From assembly GCF_003308995.1 (NCBI RefSeq), contig NZ_QFFJ01000002.1, positions 2,170,001 through 2,234,000 on the forward strand: a stretch of 64,000 nt of DNA. The letters run 5' to 3'. The first letter of the stretch is position 1. The number at the start of each line of letters is the position of its first letter. A program made the position numbers and the translations under genes. This document shows, piece by piece, positions 61,609 to 64,000 of this stretch. Under the pieces are notes generated by a model. The model searched no databases, was not told the origin of the DNA, and saw only the letters and a list, made by a program, of their open reading frames with translations. Source of the DNA: Chitinophaga flava. GTDB lineage: Bacteria; Bacteroidota; Bacteroidia; Chitinophagales; Chitinophagaceae.

Positions 61609-61638
61609 GCCTGCATGTTTGCAGATAAGCATGCAGGC
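61609..61638. terminator. Hairpin between convergent genes
   Basis: GCCTGCATG (61609-61617) and CATGCAGGC (61630-61638), perfect 9-bp stem with 12-base loop, lying between the GNAT and methyltransferase genes. Confidence 0.55.
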
Positions 61639-61660
61639 AATAAAACGGGTGTCGTAAAAA

Positions 61661-62308
61661 TTACTTGGTTGCCTCTAATGCAACAGCATTATTAAATCTT
61701 GATGCTTCCTCCACGCGTTCGAACATACGATCCTTACTATCGTTGAAGGCGCAACTCCGGACTTTTTGGAATCCGGCTTGTTGCAGGGCTGCACTCAACG
61801 ACAGGCGGTCCCACATGTATAAATGTTCCCTGTTGCCATAAGCTGACTGAATCAACTGCTTCATGCCACGGGTCCGGTCCCGCTTTCCGAGTAGCGTTTC
61901 GTCCAGAAATTTTACATTGGCTTCGGGGTCCTGTTGATTCAAATGGGAGGTGTAGTGTTTAACGGCACTTTCCAGATCAGGCACCACACAACGGAAATAG
62001 CCTCCTGGTTTTAACAGCTGATAAGTGTTTTGCAGGGCCTTTTTACAGTCGTGGTAAGACAAATGCTCCAGCACATGACTGCAATAAATGCCATCACAGG
62101 AGTTTTCGCCCACACCAGGCAATCCTTTCAGGATATCACCCAAAATAACATTGGGATGAAAGGCTACGTGCATGCTCCGTTTTAATAGGTTACCAATTAA
62201 AGGCAGCTGTTGTAGCCGCAGGGTAGGTGATGAATCGAAGTTCTTCCATCCTTCCGGCGCCGAAAAGGGCCCGCAACCATATTGTACATAAAGTTTATGC
62301 TGTACCAT
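61661..62308 (-). CDS. Class I SAM-dependent methyltransferase
   Basis: 215 residues. YVQYGCGPFSAPEGWKNFDS holds a SAM-binding motif I variant (YGCGP), VILGDILKGLP the second, and DGIYCSHVLEHLSYHDCKKA with LKPGGYFRCVVPDLE the DxxxxxHVLEH and motif III typical of methyltransferase_11-like enzymes, often encoded with polysaccharide or glycan genes. No partner gene here. Substrate unknown. Confidence 0.85.
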   Translation of the reverse strand: MVQHKLYVQYGCGPFSAPEGWKNFDSSPTLRLQQLPLIGNLLKRSMHVAFHPNVILGDILKGLPGVGENSCDGIYCSHVLEHLSYHDCKKALQNTYQLLKPGGYFRCVVPDLESAVKHYTSHLNQQDPEANVKFLDETLLGKRDRTRGMKQLIQSAYGNREHLYMWDRLSLSAALQQAGFQKVRSCAFNDSKDRMFERVEEASRFNNAVALEATK

Positions 62309-62798
62309 AATTCAATAGTCATCTTTATGAAAAAATAGGGGTAATACGTTTTCGGAAAAATGCAATATCCATTCTCCTGTATAAATGCATTCAATCACTA
62401 TTCCCAACCGGCGAACATTCAGTAGTCGGGCTTTCGGATGATATCCATTTCCAGTTTGATATCTTCCGGCCGGTACTTATTAAACCAGGCTTTGGGCCGA
62501 GGCTTAGACCGATATTAATGCACCTCCACATTCTTGTATATAGCTTGTTGTTTTTGGGGTGAAGGTTGGTATTCCTAATTTAATGAAAAGAACTTGTACA
62601 GCAATGGCTTAATAAGCAAATTGTTGAAACATAATATGTGTTGGTGTAACCAGTCCTGTACTGTAGGGTTAAACGTTTACCTCATAGCTTTGGTTCTTCA
62701 TTCACTATATGAATTTCTTATTATAAAAATTTCATACATAATTTTATTTTAAAATGTTGAGTCTTATGACGGCTGTTCTACAGCAAGCTCTAAGGCTG
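62309..62798. other. Intergenic region
   Basis: About 490 AT-rich bases between the methyltransferase start and the end of the mercury cluster. No gene, repeat or convincing hairpin recognised. Confidence 0.5.
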
Positions 62799-63014
62799 TT
62801 AGCAGCAGCAATTACCCTGTTGTATTGGAGGGCATTTCACGGTGCCATAACTGCAGTATACGCAGCAGTCGCCGGTTTTGGGTTTTAGATGCTCATGGCA
62901 GTTTTCGCACTCATAGAAATATTGACAGGCATTGGTGGGCATTGTTTCTTCCTTCTGATACCCGCAGTTTGGACAGGTGAGAACTGATTTTAATTGAATG
63001 ACAGTAGCAGACAT
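62799..63014 (-). CDS. GDCCVxC-domain protein
   Basis: 71 residues with 12 Cys. Two CxxC pairs (CPNC 14-17, CENC 36-39) suggest a zinc ribbon. GDCCVYCSYGTVKCPPIQ (48 on) is the GDCCVxC signature, sometimes with selenocysteine in relatives; here ordinary Cys is used throughout. The tail CCC is also metal-liking. Family members sit in mercury-resistance clusters, as here, 44 bases after merTP. Probably binds or passes on Hg(II) (inference). Confidence 0.85.
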   Translation of the reverse strand: MSATVIQLKSVLTCPNCGYQKEETMPTNACQYFYECENCHEHLKPKTGDCCVYCSYGTVKCPPIQQGNCCC

Positions 63015-63058
63015 AGATGATAGTTTTATTGTTTACGAATTCTTTACTCAGTAACGTT

Positions 63059-63661
63059 TTATGGTATTACTTTATAGCCTGTTTCGCGCTCTACAGCCGT
63101 GGCCAGCTGTTGAAAGGATATTTGAATACTGTCAAATGTTACTACTGATATACCTTTGGCATAAGAGGTATTAACTTGTCGTACTCCTTTCTTTTGCGCT
63201 AAAACATTATTTACATGCCCTTCACAGGCTTCACAGCTCATGCCCTGTATATGGAGTACCACCTGCTGTAAGCTGGTTGGATTGCTGACAGCCATATTTT
63301 TCCCGGGTGTCTGGGGTTGAAGATATTTGGCGTAATAGGGAAAGGTTGACAATAAAACAGAAACTCCGGTGATCATCCACAGAAAGGCTTTTGATTGTAA
63401 CCAGTTTTTTTTCCCTTCATCTACACAGCCACAGGCATCTTTGGGCCGGGGCTTATAAGCCTGATAGAATGCGAATCCTAAAACCAGTAGGGTTGCACCC
63501 AGCAAATAGGGCCGTAGCGGCGCAGCCCAGCTAAATGCCGCAACTGTTCCACCTGCACCCCCTATTATGACCAGCAGCGGCATAATGCAGCAAAGAGACG
63601 ATGTGGCCGCAAGTAAAAGACCCGAGCCAAGCAAAACTTTACTGTTTTTTCCTTTACTCAT
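63059..63661 (-). CDS. merTP: Mercuric transport protein MerTP (MerT-MerP fusion)
   Basis: 200 residues. The MerT part has three membrane segments: the first with SSLCCIMPLL (C24, C25), a second near PYLLGATLLVLGFAFYQ, a cytoplasmic pair C77/C79 in DACGCVDEG, and a third near FLWMITGVSVLLSTF. The C-terminal 70 residues are a MerP/HMA domain with GMSCEACEGHV (C143, C146). Hg(II) would pass from the HMA Cys pair through the membrane Cys pair to the inside. The fused form is usual in Bacteroidota. The start overlaps the ArsR stop (ATGA, 63658-63661). merA is not in the window. Confidence 0.9.
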   Translation of the reverse strand: MSKGKNSKVLLGSGLLLAATSSLCCIMPLLVIIGGAGGTVAAFSWAAPLRPYLLGATLLVLGFAFYQAYKPRPKDACGCVDEGKKNWLQSKAFLWMITGVSVLLSTFPYYAKYLQPQTPGKNMAVSNPTSLQQVVLHIQGMSCEACEGHVNNVLAQKKGVRQVNTSYAKGISVVTFDSIQISFQQLATAVERETGYKVIP

Positions 63662-63969
63662 GTGGTTTCAGCTTTTAAATTCATTTGATTGATAAGCTTA
63701 AAGAATGGACGCAGCAGCTTAAAATGTTCTGCCCTTATAGAATAGAGAATGGTTTGCCCTACTTTGCGGGATTCAACGATGTTACCATCCTTCATTTTGC
63801 GCAGATGTTGAGAAATGGCAGGGATGCTCATGCCCAGAATATCACTCAAATCACAAGGGCAAAGCTCTTTTTCCTCTTCCAGCAGGTACAGGATTTTTAA
63901 CCTGACATCATTGCCTGCCAGGGATAAAATACCCGAGAGCTGTGTAAAGGCGCGCTCATTTGCTGCCAC
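63658..63969 (-). CDS. ArsR/SmtB-family regulator of the mercury cluster
   Basis: 103 residues. Winged helix with LAGNDVRLKILYLLEEEKEL, then CPCDLSDILGMSIPAISQHL and KMKDGNIVESRKVGQTILYS. The pair CPC in the recognition-preceding helix resembles the ELCxCDL motif of ArsR-type metal sensors. MerR is not present, so this protein likely represses merTP until Hg(II) or a related metal binds. It is the first gene of the cluster and is coupled to merTP by a 4-base overlap. The promoter is in the last 31 bases or beyond the window. Confidence 0.9.
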   Translation of the reverse strand: MAANERAFTQLSGILSLAGNDVRLKILYLLEEEKELCPCDLSDILGMSIPAISQHLRKMKDGNIVESRKVGQTILYSIRAEHFKLLRPFFKLINQMNLKAETT

Positions 63970-64000
63970 CTTTTGCCTGCAATCATTTATCTGTACCGGG

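Overview
The window looks like chromosome of a free-living Bacteroidota, most likely a Chitinophaga-like member of the Chitinophagaceae. The reasons are two kinds of type IX secretion C-terminal signal (type A on a GH19 chitinase, type B on a 2,038-residue adhesin), a PorP/SprF protein, a SusC/SusD pair under an ECF sigma/FecR switch, abundant AraC regulators, and promoters of the TTTG-N19-TAnnTTTG type. No rRNA, CRISPR array or intact transposon was seen.

Layout. 1-336: 5' end of an ECF sigma gene running off the left edge. 814-7532: a tight seven-gene minus-strand operon (putative dehydrogenase small subunit, GMC oxidoreductase, VioB-like ferritin-fold protein, cupin, unknown protein, subtilase, S1/P1 nuclease), all apparently without signal peptides. 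7745-11307: AraC regulator, outer-membrane barrel protein, epoxide-hydrolase-like enzyme and a TetR regulator with two matching operator candidates. 11452-21448: minus-strand adhesin operon (tail-collar protein, signal-less type I binding-protein fold, giant type IX adhesin, PorP/SprF), preceded by a Gfo/Idh/MocA protein without the usual EKP lysine.

21.6-40.8 kb is the accessory part. It contains two identical tRNA-Lys(TTT) genes and four decayed tRNA-Lys 3' ends, all in the same orientation, several followed by a related hairpin terminator. A 113/114-bp direct repeat lies at both ends. The scars divide the region into cassettes: AraC plus a nonsense-broken NmrA-like gene; an EthD-like lipoprotein/secreted protein and an unknown gene; a chaperone-usher-like pilus operon with three DUF4402-type subunits; a broken tyrosine integrase followed by an unusual three-gene operon (P47/TULIP-like protein, beta-propeller plus helical protein, membrane protein); and an orphan SMI1/KNR4-type immunity gene. 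The TULIP-like trio is the strongest candidate for a poorly described system.

40.8-64 kb: small membrane proteins with a Crp/Fnr regulator; AraC plus short-chain dehydrogenase; an ECF sigma-FecR-SusC-SusD locus whose enzymes are a PhoPQ-related alpha/beta protein and a GDPD-esterase fusion rather than glycoside hydrolases; an ECF41 sigma factor with its carboxymuconolactone-decarboxylase-like partner, a strong Shine-Dalgarno and a matching autoregulatory promoter candidate, probably acquired from outside; YdcF, GH19 chitinase, YwqG-like protein, GNAT acetyltransferase, methyltransferase; and, at the right edge, an ArsR-MerTP-GDCCVxC mercury cluster. All family assignments come from reading motifs; no database search was run.
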